DNA of 7,758 nucleotides from contig JAAZBQ010000459.1 in the NCBI GenBank assembly GCA_012513725.1, forward strand, positions 1 through 7,758. The letters run 5' to 3'. This stretch comes from Chloroflexota bacterium (GTDB lineage Bacteria > Chloroflexota > Anaerolineae > UBA1429). Numbering within the stretch: the first letter of the stretch is position 1; each line of letters begins with the position of its first letter. Below the pieces are notes generated by a model. The model saw nothing but the letters and a program-made list of their open reading frames with translations. It was not told the DNA's origin and ran no database searches. The translations under genes were made by a program, and so were the position numbers. Positions 1 to 6,048 of this stretch are shown piece after piece.

Positions 1-12
1 TCGGTCGCGGCA

Positions 13-744
13 CTAGCATGCGTCGCGCATCCTGAGCACGAGCGGCAGGGTCCTGGCGAGAATCCTGATGTCTAGCCATAGCGAGCGCTCCTCAACGTAG
101 CGAACGTCGAGGCGCATCATCGCCAGTGGCGACAGCCGAGAGCGCCCGCTGACCTGCCAGAGACCGGTGATGCCCGGCAGAACCTCGAGCCGCTTGCGTT
201 GCCAGGACGCGTACTCGGATACCGCGTACGGCAGATCCGGCCGTGGCCCTACGAGGGACATCTCCCCACGCAGCACGTTCCAGAGTTGCGGCCACTCGTC
301 GATACTCGTCGTGCGCAGTATGCGCCCCACCCGTGTGACCCGCGGGTCCCGACCCACCTTGTACATCGAGCCCGCCAGAGACTGCGCCGCTGGCTCCTCT
401 TCAACCATCAGGCGGTGTACGTACTGCTCATGGAGCCTGGGGTCGGCCCCGCACACCATCGACCGGAACTTGAGCAGGGTAAAGGGGCGCCCCGCCTTCC
501 CGACCCGTTGCTGGCAGAAGAGGGGCGAGCCCGGCGAGTCCAGCCAGATGGCCAGGGCAACAAAGGGATAAAGGGGCAGGAGAAGAACAAGCAATGGGAT
601 GGCAATGACCAGATCCAGTGTGCGCTTGGTGATATCATAGCGCGATCGCCGCATTCGCACGGGGACGCGATCCCTCGGCGTACGCGGGTGCGTGATACCT
701 CTGGTAGCCACTTGGATCCACTCCCACTCACGCATCGGCGTCAT
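13..744 (-). CDS. Polyprenyl-phosphate sugar-1-phosphate transferase (bacterial sugar transferase family)
   Basis: Predicted membrane phosphoglycosyl transferase that moves a sugar 1-phosphate from a nucleotide sugar to undecaprenyl phosphate, the first step of exopolysaccharide or capsule repeat-unit assembly. The 243-residue protein has one hydrophobic segment (about residues 43-67, broken by prolines at 57 and 60, as in the re-entrant helix of monotopic PglC-like enzymes). It is followed by the family signatures: FCQQRVGKAGRPF (76-88), KFRSM (92-96), SIDEWPQLWNVLRGEMSLVG (147-166) with the Asp149-Glu150 catalytic dyad, GPRPDLP (166-172), and LPGITGLWQVSGRS (189-202). It lacks the multi-span N-terminal half of WcaJ/WbaP, so it is a short-form enzyme. 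The ATG at 744 overlaps the upstream kinase gene by 17 bp, suggesting translational coupling. The ribosome site is weak, and starts at codon 4 or near codon 31 are possible because residues 1-35 are not conserved family sequence. The sugar substrate cannot be read from sequence. Confidence 0.93.
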   Translation of the reverse strand: MTPMREWEWIQVATRGITHPRTPRDRVPVRMRRSRYDITKRTLDLVIAIPLLVLLLPLYPFVALAIWLDSPGSPLFCQQRVGKAGRPFTLLKFRSMVCGADPRLHEQYVHRLMVEEEPAAQSLAGSMYKVGRDPRVTRVGRILRTTSIDEWPQLWNVLRGEMSLVGPRPDLPYAVSEYASWQRKRLEVLPGITGLWQVSGRSRLSPLAMMRLDVRYVEERSLWLDIRILARTLPLVLRMRDAC

Positions 745-2482
745 CCAGCTGCCGCCACCGGCGCGCAGACGACGCCATGGGCGTCACCTCACGATCCAGC
801 CAGGCCCGCTGATAGGCCGCTAGATGCTCGGTGCCTGGCGGATGGGTATCCATCACTCCCGAGTGCCTGGCCCTGTTGACGACGATCCCGGCGCACGTTT
901 GGCATACTCGCATCAGGCGTCTGGCCGCCTCGGCAACGATCCCTTCCTCCGCCTGCTCGTCGGCCACGATCAGGAGCGCACTGTCTACGGCCATGGCCAG
1001 GGCCAGAGCATCGGCATAGTCCAGGATCGGGGGACTGTCGAGTAGCACCACGTCTGCGCGCTTCTCGAGATCCTCCAGGAGGCCACGCATGTGTACCGGG
1101 CCGACTATCCGGTCCGGCCTGGGTGTCGGGGTGCCGCTGGTGATGACGCGTAGACCGGCGACGGCGGTCTCCTGAAGCGCCTCATCGAGGGTGCACAGCC
1201 CGATCGCGAGGTCGCTGAGCCCGCAGGAGTTTGACGTGCGCAGCACCTGGTGGAGGCGTGGGCTGCGGAGGTCGCTGTCGACGAGGATGACGCCCCAACC
1301 CGCTCCGGCGAGCGAGATGGCCAGGTTCAGCGCCACCGTAGAGCGCCCGTCGCGCGCGCAGGCGCTGGCGATCAGCAGGCTTTTGGCCTCTCGCTCGCGC
1401 AGCTCGGCGAGCACGATCGCTCCGAGGGTGCGAAAGGCCTCCCATGCATCCTGGGAGCTCCCATGGTTCACCCGGACCACGTGCTTCCGCTCGCGGCGAG
1501 GCACCCGGACCGCCGGGATCGACGACACGACGTCGAGCGCTGTCGTCTCGGCGAGTTGCCGGACGGATCGGATCCGCGAATCCAGAGAGTCCACGACCAG
1601 GGCGAGGCCGATGCCGGCGACGAGGCCGGTAAAGGCGCCGAGGATCGCGCTGATGAGCAGGCCGGGCTGATCGGGCTCGCCAGGCGCGACGGCCGGATCG
1701 ACCACGTGGATGGTTTGAGCCAGAACCCTGTCGCGGAGTTGGGCTTGGCTTGCCCGCTCGCGCAGCGAGGCATAGGCGTTCTCGTTGCCGCGGATGTGCA
1801 TCTGCAGACGCTCGATGGTGATCTGCTGGGCGGGTTCGGGTGTCCCGTCGGGGCCGATCTGGTGCAGGAGCAGACTGAGGGTCGAGCGATCGGCTGCCAA
1901 CTCGGTTTCGAGGGCGGCGATCTCGGCGGCGAGGGCCGCCGCATACTCGCCTCCCGCCCCATGGAAGACGCTCTCGCCCTCTGCTACCAGGATCGCTGCC
2001 AGGCTGTTTGCGATGGCCGCCGCAACATCAGGGTCTGGATGCTCGACGGAGATCTCGAGGAGTTCCGTCTCGGGCAGTACCTCGACGGTAACGCGATCGA
2101 TGAGGTCCTCCGGCGACTCGTCCAGCGACAGAGCACTCAAGGCTCGTGCGACGATCGGCCGGCTGGTCAGGAGGCGGACGTACGTGTTCATGATGCGCTC
2201 GGTGTAGGAGAGGCTGGTGGAAGAGACTCCATCGGGCTGGGCCTGGACTAGGCGGACGAGTGTCGTGGCCGTGAAGGAGCGCGGAAGCGAGTGGCTGCCA
2301 AAGATGACCACAGCCGTGGTGGTAGCCGCTACCAGGAGCACCAACCCTATGCGGTGCCACATCACGGCCGCATAGTGCTTGAGGTCCACGGGGATCCCAT
2401 CCCTTCTCGGTACGTACCGACGTGGCTGGGCATGGCTACGATTGGTCATGCGGATGCCGGCCCTAGGGATCAGTGCCCTCAC
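728..2482 (-). CDS. Wzz-type chain-length determinant fused to BY-kinase-like ATPase, with degenerate Walker A
   Basis: Inner-membrane polysaccharide co-polymerase with a cytoplasmic tyrosine-kinase-like domain, expected to control polymer length and export. The 584 residues comprise: an N-terminal cytoplasmic stretch; transmembrane helix 1 (about 44-63); a Wzz periplasmic domain (about 65-270) with a helical Ala/Glu-rich part (178-250); the Pro-rich PxxxxPxxPxxP-like approach to transmembrane helix 2 (263-298); and a P-loop ATPase (about 345-540). Walker A' is VILVDSDLRSPRLH (398-411) and Walker B is ADVVLLDSPPI (476-486); both are intact. Walker A reads SACARDGRST (373-382) where the family has SxxPGEGKS/T, so the invariant Lys is Arg380 (codon CGC, 1343-1345). 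The C-terminus has only Tyr557 and no Tyr cluster. The GTG start at 2482 is the first possible after an in-frame TAG, but its AGAGG is only 3 nt away. ATG at 2449 (codon 12), preceded by AGGG at 11 nt, is an equally good start. It is first in an operon with the sugar transferase. Confidence 0.92.
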   Translation of the reverse strand: MRALIPRAGIRMTNRSHAQPRRYVPRRDGIPVDLKHYAAVMWHRIGLVLLVAATTTAVVIFGSHSLPRSFTATTLVRLVQAQPDGVSSTSLSYTERIMNTYVRLLTSRPIVARALSALSLDESPEDLIDRVTVEVLPETELLEISVEHPDPDVAAAIANSLAAILVAEGESVFHGAGGEYAAALAAEIAALETELAADRSTLSLLLHQIGPDGTPEPAQQITIERLQMHIRGNENAYASLRERASQAQLRDRVLAQTIHVVDPAVAPGEPDQPGLLISAILGAFTGLVAGIGLALVVDSLDSRIRSVRQLAETTALDVVSSIPAVRVPRRERKHVVRVNHGSSQDAWEAFRTLGAIVLAELREREAKSLLIASACARDGRSTVALNLAISLAGAGWGVILVDSDLRSPRLHQVLRTSNSCGLSDLAIGLCTLDEALQETAVAGLRVITSGTPTPRPDRIVGPVHMRGLLEDLEKRADVVLLDSPPILDYADALALAMAVDSALLIVADEQAEEGIVAEAARRLMRVCQTCAGIVVNRARHSGVMDTHPPGTEHLAAYQRAWLDREVTPMASSARRWRQLDDADA

Positions 2483-2503
2483 GGGCCTCTGCGCGGTGCA
2501 TGA

Positions 2504-2607
2504 CTCATCGCCCTACGGGCGTGTGGGGCCCGTTGGCGCTGCGGGCGGCCGCGCGTTGAGGCTAACGCTTCAGCCACGGGCTTGCGGGCCCAGACCCGTA
2601 CGATGAG
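2504..2607 (-). promoter_or_regulatory. Long structured leader upstream of the polysaccharide operon (candidate cis-regulatory RNA)
   Basis: Three nested complementary arm pairs lie in register. On the plus strand 2504-2510 (CTCATCG) pairs with 2601-2607, 2514-2519 (TACGGG) with 2595-2600, and 2526-2532 (GGGCCCG) with 2585-2591. That is 20 base pairs interrupted by a 3-nt bulge and a 6x3 internal loop. The enclosed 52 nt can form a further hairpin, read on the minus strand as GCGTT-agcctc-AACGC (5+5 bp, 6-nt loop), and TGGC/GCCA pairing. The structure ends 22 nt before the GTG and 55 nt before the ATG candidate starts of the Wzz/BY-kinase gene, so it would sit in the mRNA leader. No U-tract follows it, so an intrinsic terminator is unlikely. 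I do not recognise any known riboswitch class, and no ops/JUMPstart element is evident. The pairing is seen in the sequence; a regulatory role is inference. Confidence 0.5.
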
Positions 2608-2691
2608 GGGCAAAGGAAGCTACGAATGGGGAGCTGCGTCGGACATGGGGAGAAGAACGCCGAACATCGGTGAGGCGTCTGATCTGCTCAT

Positions 2692-2700
2692 AGAATAGCA
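2692..2700 (-). promoter_or_regulatory. Possible extended -10 promoter for the polysaccharide operon
   Basis: Read on the minus strand this is TGCTATTCT, a TGn extended -10 with a TATTCT hexamer, in the locally AT-richer stretch 2685-2760. No convincing -35 hexamer lies 16-18 nt upstream. Transcription would begin near 2685 and give a leader of about 200 nt containing the long inverted repeat. This is a weak call based on one short motif and position. Confidence 0.3.
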
Positions 2701-3173
2701 CAAAGCGCACCCTTGAGGCGACGACTTTCTTAACCAGTGTATACTTTTCGTTACTTTGGCAGGAGCGCGGTTTTGGGTCGTGTGGCACATGGTTGCACCG
2801 GCACGTGCAGGGCAGGTCTATGGTAACTGGAGAATACTGCCGCGGATGGCTGGGCGTAGACGCCGCGTCCTCGCCGCGATGCGCCAGACGTCTTGCCAGC
2901 CCCTCATCATTTTGCTGGACCATGACCGTAGGCTGCCATTCGCCAGCGTGCGCGAGGAGGCCACTTGACCGCAACTGGGCGGCCGACATAATCCGGACCG
3001 TGTCGAACGACCGAAATCAGGAGTCGGACCACTGTGCCGGGATCCTTCGCGCGCTCCGCAACCCAGGGAGGTCGCGTTGCATAGGCCGGGTAGGTCGGAT
3101 TCACCGCAATCGGCGCTCCACCCTTGGCCATGGGGACAAGCATCGTGCAGGCCATCTCTTGCCGCAATCCCGG

Positions 3174-3204
3174 TTCACTATCGCGGTCGCTAGTCCCCTA
3201 TACT
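3174..3204 (+). promoter_or_regulatory. Likely sigma-70-type promoter of the C39-like gene
   Basis: A good -10 hexamer TATACT (3199-3204) stands 36 nt before the start codon. A poor -35 candidate, TTCACT (3174-3179), lies at a long 19-nt spacing. Transcription would start around 3211, giving a leader of about 30 nt that still includes the AAAGGAG ribosome site. The -10 is convincing by sequence and position; the -35 is not. Confidence 0.45.
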
Positions 3205-3239
3205 GCCAGAAGCGATGTACCACGAAAGGAGCAGACCCG

Positions 3240-4331
3240 ATGGCCACGTACTCGAGTTCTGTGCGCATACCCTGGCGGGGACGCGTCGAGCGTGAGGGCC
3301 CGCACCTGGTGCCCCACGCCATGGCGTTTCCCTCGGCCATGATGTCGCTGCGCGTGCTCTTGGGCGGCGAGCATCGCGCACACTCTCTGAGCGCCCACGG
3401 CCGCGAGTGGCGGTCCGATGAGGACTATTTCCTCCACCTGGGTCTCTCGGGCGAGGGGTTCCGCTTCCTGTTCGATGCCGCCGAGTACTTGCGCTTCCCG
3501 GAGGAGGATGACGCCACGGCGCTCCTGGATTGCTTTGCGGCCGAGGGCGTGCCCGTCTCGCTGTATACGGCGCGGCCGGTGGCGGGGGCGCAGGGCGTGT
3601 GGCGCGACGAGGTCGATCTGCGCGCTCTGGTCACCGGTACCCTGGCGCAGGGGCTCCCGGCGCTCGTCCTGGGCCGCACGGGGAACGACTGGGTGCTCCT
3701 CGCTACGGGCTATGAGGAGGGCGGTGACACCCTGGTCGCCTGGACCTTTGTGCCCGGCGCGGACCTCTCCAACAAGTCCTTTGATCCGGAGGACTGCCAG
3801 TACGTGCGCGACTGGGCGCGTGGCGTCGACGGCGTCGCCCTCGTCACCGGCGAACGGAGGATGGGCGATGCGCCGGGGGAGCGAACCGCCCTCCTGCGGC
3901 GCGCCCTGGCCCGCGGCGAGCGCTTCCTGCGACATGGCATCGGCCACCCCCATGGGAGTCGGGTACAGGTTTACGAGGAGTGGATCGCCCGCTTTCACGA
4001 TGTCTCGCTCTGGCAGGCTCCCTTCTCCGGGCGGCCCGGGATCGACCCCGAGATCTGGGACCTTGCGGAGCGACGCGCGTTCTGCGCCGAGTTCCTCGAG
4101 GAGGCGGGCCAGGTGTTGGGCACCGCAGCGCTCGCCCCGGGCGCCGATGCGTTTCGGCAGATCCACGACCTGATGTGGCGGATCAATGCCCTGTGCGAGG
4201 GCGATGACGCCCGACGCGCACTGCGCGACGCCGCCGTGCGTCGGGAGATCGTCGGGGTGCTGCGCGAGTGCAGGGACCTGGACGAGCGCGCGGCGGACGC
4301 CATTGCGGGGGCGCTCGAGGAGACGGCGTAG
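3240..4331 (+). CDS. Uncharacterised protein, C39/BtrH-like papain-fold family (weak), probably non-catalytic
   Basis: Predicted soluble cytoplasmic protein of 363 residues with no signal peptide or membrane helix; its function is not known to me. The frame is open further upstream, but the ATG at 3240 is chosen because GGAG lies about 9 nt before it and upstream translation is not protein-like. The layout resembles hypothetical proteins with a C39-like/BtrH-type N-terminal fold: HAMAFPSAMMSLRVLLGG (26-43), GLSGEGFRFLFD (68-79), then ALVLGRTGNDWVLLATGYEE (141-160) and GDTLVAWTFV (162-171) in the strand-rich core. A helical C-terminal half follows (215-362), with YEEWIARF (245-252) and IHDLMWRINALCEG (308-321). 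Where such proteins carry a catalytic Cys (before FP, residue 29) and His (near 149-151), this one has Ala and Asn-Asp-Trp, so it may bind rather than cleave. Family placement is from memory of the pattern. It is a single-gene unit with its own promoter, converging on the secreted-protein gene. Confidence 0.85.
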   Translation: MATYSSSVRIPWRGRVEREGPHLVPHAMAFPSAMMSLRVLLGGEHRAHSLSAHGREWRSDEDYFLHLGLSGEGFRFLFDAAEYLRFPEEDDATALLDCFAAEGVPVSLYTARPVAGAQGVWRDEVDLRALVTGTLAQGLPALVLGRTGNDWVLLATGYEEGGDTLVAWTFVPGADLSNKSFDPEDCQYVRDWARGVDGVALVTGERRMGDAPGERTALLRRALARGERFLRHGIGHPHGSRVQVYEEWIARFHDVSLWQAPFSGRPGIDPEIWDLAERRAFCAEFLEEAGQVLGTAALAPGADAFRQIHDLMWRINALCEGDDARRALRDAAVRREIVGVLRECRDLDERAADAIAGALEETA

Positions 4332-4460
4332 GACAGGGCGGCTCTCTCTGGAGGCATCGGGTCGGCACCTGGTCTTCAGTGTCCGGCGGCGACCGAGGAG
4401 GCGATCGGCGTACTGGGCTACCGGGGCGGGTGATGGACGCCCGCCCGCTCCGCTGCAACG

Positions 4461-4492
4461 AGGAGTCCCTCGGTACACGCCGAGGGACTCCT
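4461..4492. terminator. Perfect 13-bp hairpin between convergent genes (probable bidirectional terminator)
   Basis: AGGAGTCCCTCGG (4461-4473) is exactly complementary to 4480-4492, with a 6-nt loop (TACACG). It lies 130 nt past the stop of the plus-strand C39-like gene and 40 nt past the stop of the minus-strand secreted-protein gene. That is where a shared terminator would be expected. No T-run follows on either strand, so it is not a classic intrinsic terminator; it may stop polymerase weakly, protect mRNA 3' ends, or block antisense transcription. Nothing else was seen in the gap 4332-4531. Confidence 0.6.
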
Positions 4493-4531
4493 GTGGTCAG
4501 AGTCTCGTAGGAGCAGCAGCAGACGGTCGGG

Positions 4532-5410
4532 CTACTGCACGCCGGCCACCTGCCATCCACGGGCGATCAGCGGCAGGTTCAGGCGCATAGCGATCATCTC
4601 TTCTTCGGCGCCGGCCGCTCGACCCACCTCCAGGCGCGTCTCGTGCGCTCCGTCCTCCGTCAGGGTAAACGGGCGGCCCACCAGGTCGAACGTTGGGTAC
4701 CCCTCACCCACCTGGCGGATTCGCGCGTAGGCGCCCTCCGGCACAGCCCATGGCGCCGTCATGCCTTCAAGAACGTCCTCGGGCAACTGGAAAGCGACGA
4801 GGCCGTTCTGCGCCGCCACCCACTCGGTGAACCGACCCGTCGTCTCCTCGCCGGGCGTTGCGCCAGCGTACAGAGACGCTTCCCAGGAACCCAGGCCGCC
4901 AAAGACGCCACCCAGATCCTCGAGAGTGATGGTGACCTGGTCGAGGGTCGCAGGCGTTCGGGTCATGGTGCTGGTCAGGGTGACGCGTGCGACATAGCGC
5001 CAGCCGGTTGGCGCATCTCCTCGCAGCGTGAACGGGTCACTGACGAGGTCGAATGCAGGATACGCGGCCTCCAGAGAACGAACGCGCACATAGACGTCGC
5101 CCTCCACATCCCAAGGAACCTGCGCCTCCGCAAGCAGGTGGCCGGGGAGGTTGACGACAGCGCGCCCCTGCTCGCCGGACACCCACTCAGTAAAGCGCCC
5201 TTCTGTCTCCTGTCCCTCGACGGCTCCAGCGTAGAGCGACGCCTCCCACATCGTGATCGCGCCGAAATCGAGCCCGAGGTCGGACAACCACACCGTAACC
5301 GTGGCCTCGGATTCCGACGCCTGGGCCTCCACATGCCCGGCCCAGCCCAGGAGTACCACCAGTGCGACTGCCGAAAGAACCCTGGCCCACCTTTGCGTGA
5401 TCTCCGCCAT
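4532..5410 (-). CDS. Secreted protein with two tandem ~110-residue repeats and an LPL-type C-terminus
   Basis: Predicted exported protein of 292 residues, function unknown. The ATG at 5410 is chosen because AGGAGG lies 9 nt upstream and a Sec signal peptide follows: Arg8/Arg10, a hydrophobic core at 11-24, and an Ala-rich cleavage region around 29-31 (VEAQA). The mature part has two homologous modules, about residues 36-146 and 157-267, offset by 121 residues. Matching blocks are DLGLDFGAITMWEASLYAGA (44-63) with DLGGVFGGLGSWEASLYAGA (165-184), GRFTEWV (71-77, 192-198), YPAFDLV/YPTFDLV (117-123, 238-244) and PFTL (126-129, 247-250). They are probably all-beta. The C-terminus MRLNLPLIARG (275-285) resembles the short LPL(I/V)xR tails that I recall on exported Chloroflexota proteins; Arg284 follows Ala283. 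There is no catalytic motif, cysteine or long C-terminal helix, so it is probably a cell-surface or secreted structural/binding protein. It is monocistronic. Longer in-frame upstream sequence (to 5617) is Pro/Arg-rich and discarded. Confidence 0.87.
   Translation of the reverse strand: MAEITQRWARVLSAVALVVLLGWAGHVEAQASESEATVTVWLSDLGLDFGAITMWEASLYAGAVEGQETEGRFTEWVSGEQGRAVVNLPGHLLAEAQVPWDVEGDVYVRVRSLEAAYPAFDLVSDPFTLRGDAPTGWRYVARVTLTSTMTRTPATLDQVTITLEDLGGVFGGLGSWEASLYAGATPGEETTGRFTEWVAAQNGLVAFQLPEDVLEGMTAPWAVPEGAYARIRQVGEGYPTFDLVGRPFTLTEDGAHETRLEVGRAAGAEEEMIAMRLNLPLIARGWQVAGVQ
4610..4942 (-). repeat. Second internal module of the two-repeat secreted protein
   Basis: Encodes residues 157-267, the partner of the 36-146 module at a 121-residue period. 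The linker between modules (147-156) is Thr/Arg-rich and short, so the modules probably pack as two adjacent domains. Confidence 0.85.
4973..5305 (-). repeat. First internal module of the two-repeat secreted protein
   Basis: Encodes residues 36-146. It aligns to the second module with conserved DLG, WEASLYAGA, GRFTEWV, FDLV and PFTL blocks. The DNA is visibly related but diverged, so the duplication is old enough for selection to have acted. Confidence 0.85.
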
Positions 5411-5905
5411 TGCCCTTTGCCTCCTCTCCACTACGGGACACTGGGGACGAGCGCGCCTGTGGGTCGTGCTCACAGGATGGCAGGGCCCCGGAGCGCTTGA
5501 CGGGTCGCGATTCGGCTGCGGATTACACGTCTGGGATCGATGGCTGCGAAAAGGCAGAGGGCCGGCGACTGCGACAGGAAACGGCGGCGTACGTGGTAAG
5601 GGGCTCGGTCGGGGCAAACAGGCGTGCTCGGCCCCATCGTCACAGGCTTACTGGCAGCGGTCAACCGTCCTACCGCCCTACTTCCCGGGCCGGGCGCATG
5701 GTGCTCCAGGGTCGTGTGCCTGACGCGTCCGAAGGGAACAACAGTCCGTGAGGTCGGGTTGCGGCCGCATGCTCCTCGTCGCCCGCTCCCTCGATCGGAG
5801 GCTATGCCTCACCCGCCGGCGCAGCCTCTACTCTGGGAGGGCCCCCTCCCCGGTAGAAGCAGCGGTCCCAACGACGCAACCGCCCCTAGCCGCAGCGTGG
5901 CGGCG

Positions 5906-5936
5906 GGGTCGGAGACGGCGATCTGATCTCGGACCC
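5906..5936. promoter_or_regulatory. Inverted repeat upstream of the zupT-like promoter
   Basis: GGGTC-g-GAGA (5906-5915) is complementary to TCTC-g-GACCC (5927-5936) apart from one central G opposite G, leaving an 11-nt loop. It lies about 44 nt upstream of the candidate -10 of the metal-transporter gene, so it could be an operator. It does not look like a classical AT-rich Zur box. This is a weak regulatory call. Confidence 0.25.
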
Positions 5937-5976
5937 ATCCGGCCCGAGCAGCGCACTGGTGTGATGCGTCAAGGCA

Positions 5977-5985
5977 TGGTACTAT
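5977..5985 (+). promoter_or_regulatory. Possible extended -10 promoter of the zupT-like gene
   Basis: TGGTACTAT is a TGn extended -10 with hexamer TACTAT, 64 nt before the start codon. The -35 region at 17-nt spacing (TGGTGT, 5957-5962) matches poorly, which extended -10 promoters tolerate. Transcription would start near 5992. Confidence 0.4.
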
Positions 5986-6048
5986 CTCTGGCGGCGGACC
6001 CCGGGCAAGCGGGGCGCCCTCGCTGATGCTGTTGGGGAGGAATCCGGC

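Larger units (their letters stand above)
2483..3239. other. 757-bp intergenic region between divergent genes
   Basis: No credible gene was found here. The open frames in this stretch (for example minus 2570-2989 and the upstream extension of the plus gene from 2793) are rich in Arg, Ser, Cys and Pro, show no domain signatures and have no good ribosome site. The region contains the structured leader at 2504-2607, an AT-richer patch at 2685-2760 with TATACT (2740-2745, plus) and TGCTATTCT (minus) motifs, and the promoter of the plus-strand gene near 3199. Nothing recognisable was seen from about 2770 to 3170; no T-box signature or tRNA-like fold was noticed there. Confidence 0.6.
5411..6048. 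other. 638-bp intergenic region between divergent genes
   Basis: No convincing gene was found: the open frames here are short, lack domain signatures and are composition shadows. It should hold the promoter of the secreted-protein gene on the minus strand. TGTAAT (the complement of 5522-5527) is a possible -10 there, without a good -35. It also holds the promoter of the zupT-like gene on the plus strand. Small inverted repeats occur at 5456-5476 (CCTGTG/CACAGG), 5798-5810 (GAGGC/GCCTC) and 5835-5850 (GGGAGG/CCTCCC). A longer one lies at 5906-5936. None matches a known riboswitch that I recognise. Confidence 0.55.

Noticed and set aside
1250..2251. 333-codon plus-strand open frame across the kinase gene
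   Set aside because: Antisense to strongly conserved Wzz/BY-kinase motifs; it has no family signature of its own.
2740..2745. TATACT as a plus-strand promoter for the gene at 3240
   Set aside because: About 500 nt from the gene, no -35 at proper spacing (TTGAGG is 21 nt away), and a better -10 exists at 3199.
2570..2989. 139-codon minus-strand open frame
   Set aside because: It starts without a clear ribosome site, overlaps the structured leader and the AT-rich promoter area, and shows no recognisable domain.
2793..3239. N-terminal extension of the C39-like protein
   Set aside because: The translation is unlike protein (Cys/Arg/Ser/His-rich), and the promoter TATACT and AAAGGAG lie inside it just before the ATG at 3240.
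3198..4478. 426-codon open frame on the minus strand antisense to the C39-like gene
   Set aside because: Arg/Pro/Gly-rich translation with no domain signature. It is a GC-rich shadow of the plus-strand gene, which has a good ribosome site and promoter.
5411..5617. N-terminal extension of the secreted protein to 5617
   Set aside because: The Pro/Arg-rich extension would bury the signal peptide; the ATG at 5410 has AGGAGG at proper spacing.
5835..5850. GGGAGG/CCTCCC hairpin as a terminator
   Set aside because: Only 6 bp with a tight C-rich loop, no T-run, and not downstream of any gene end.
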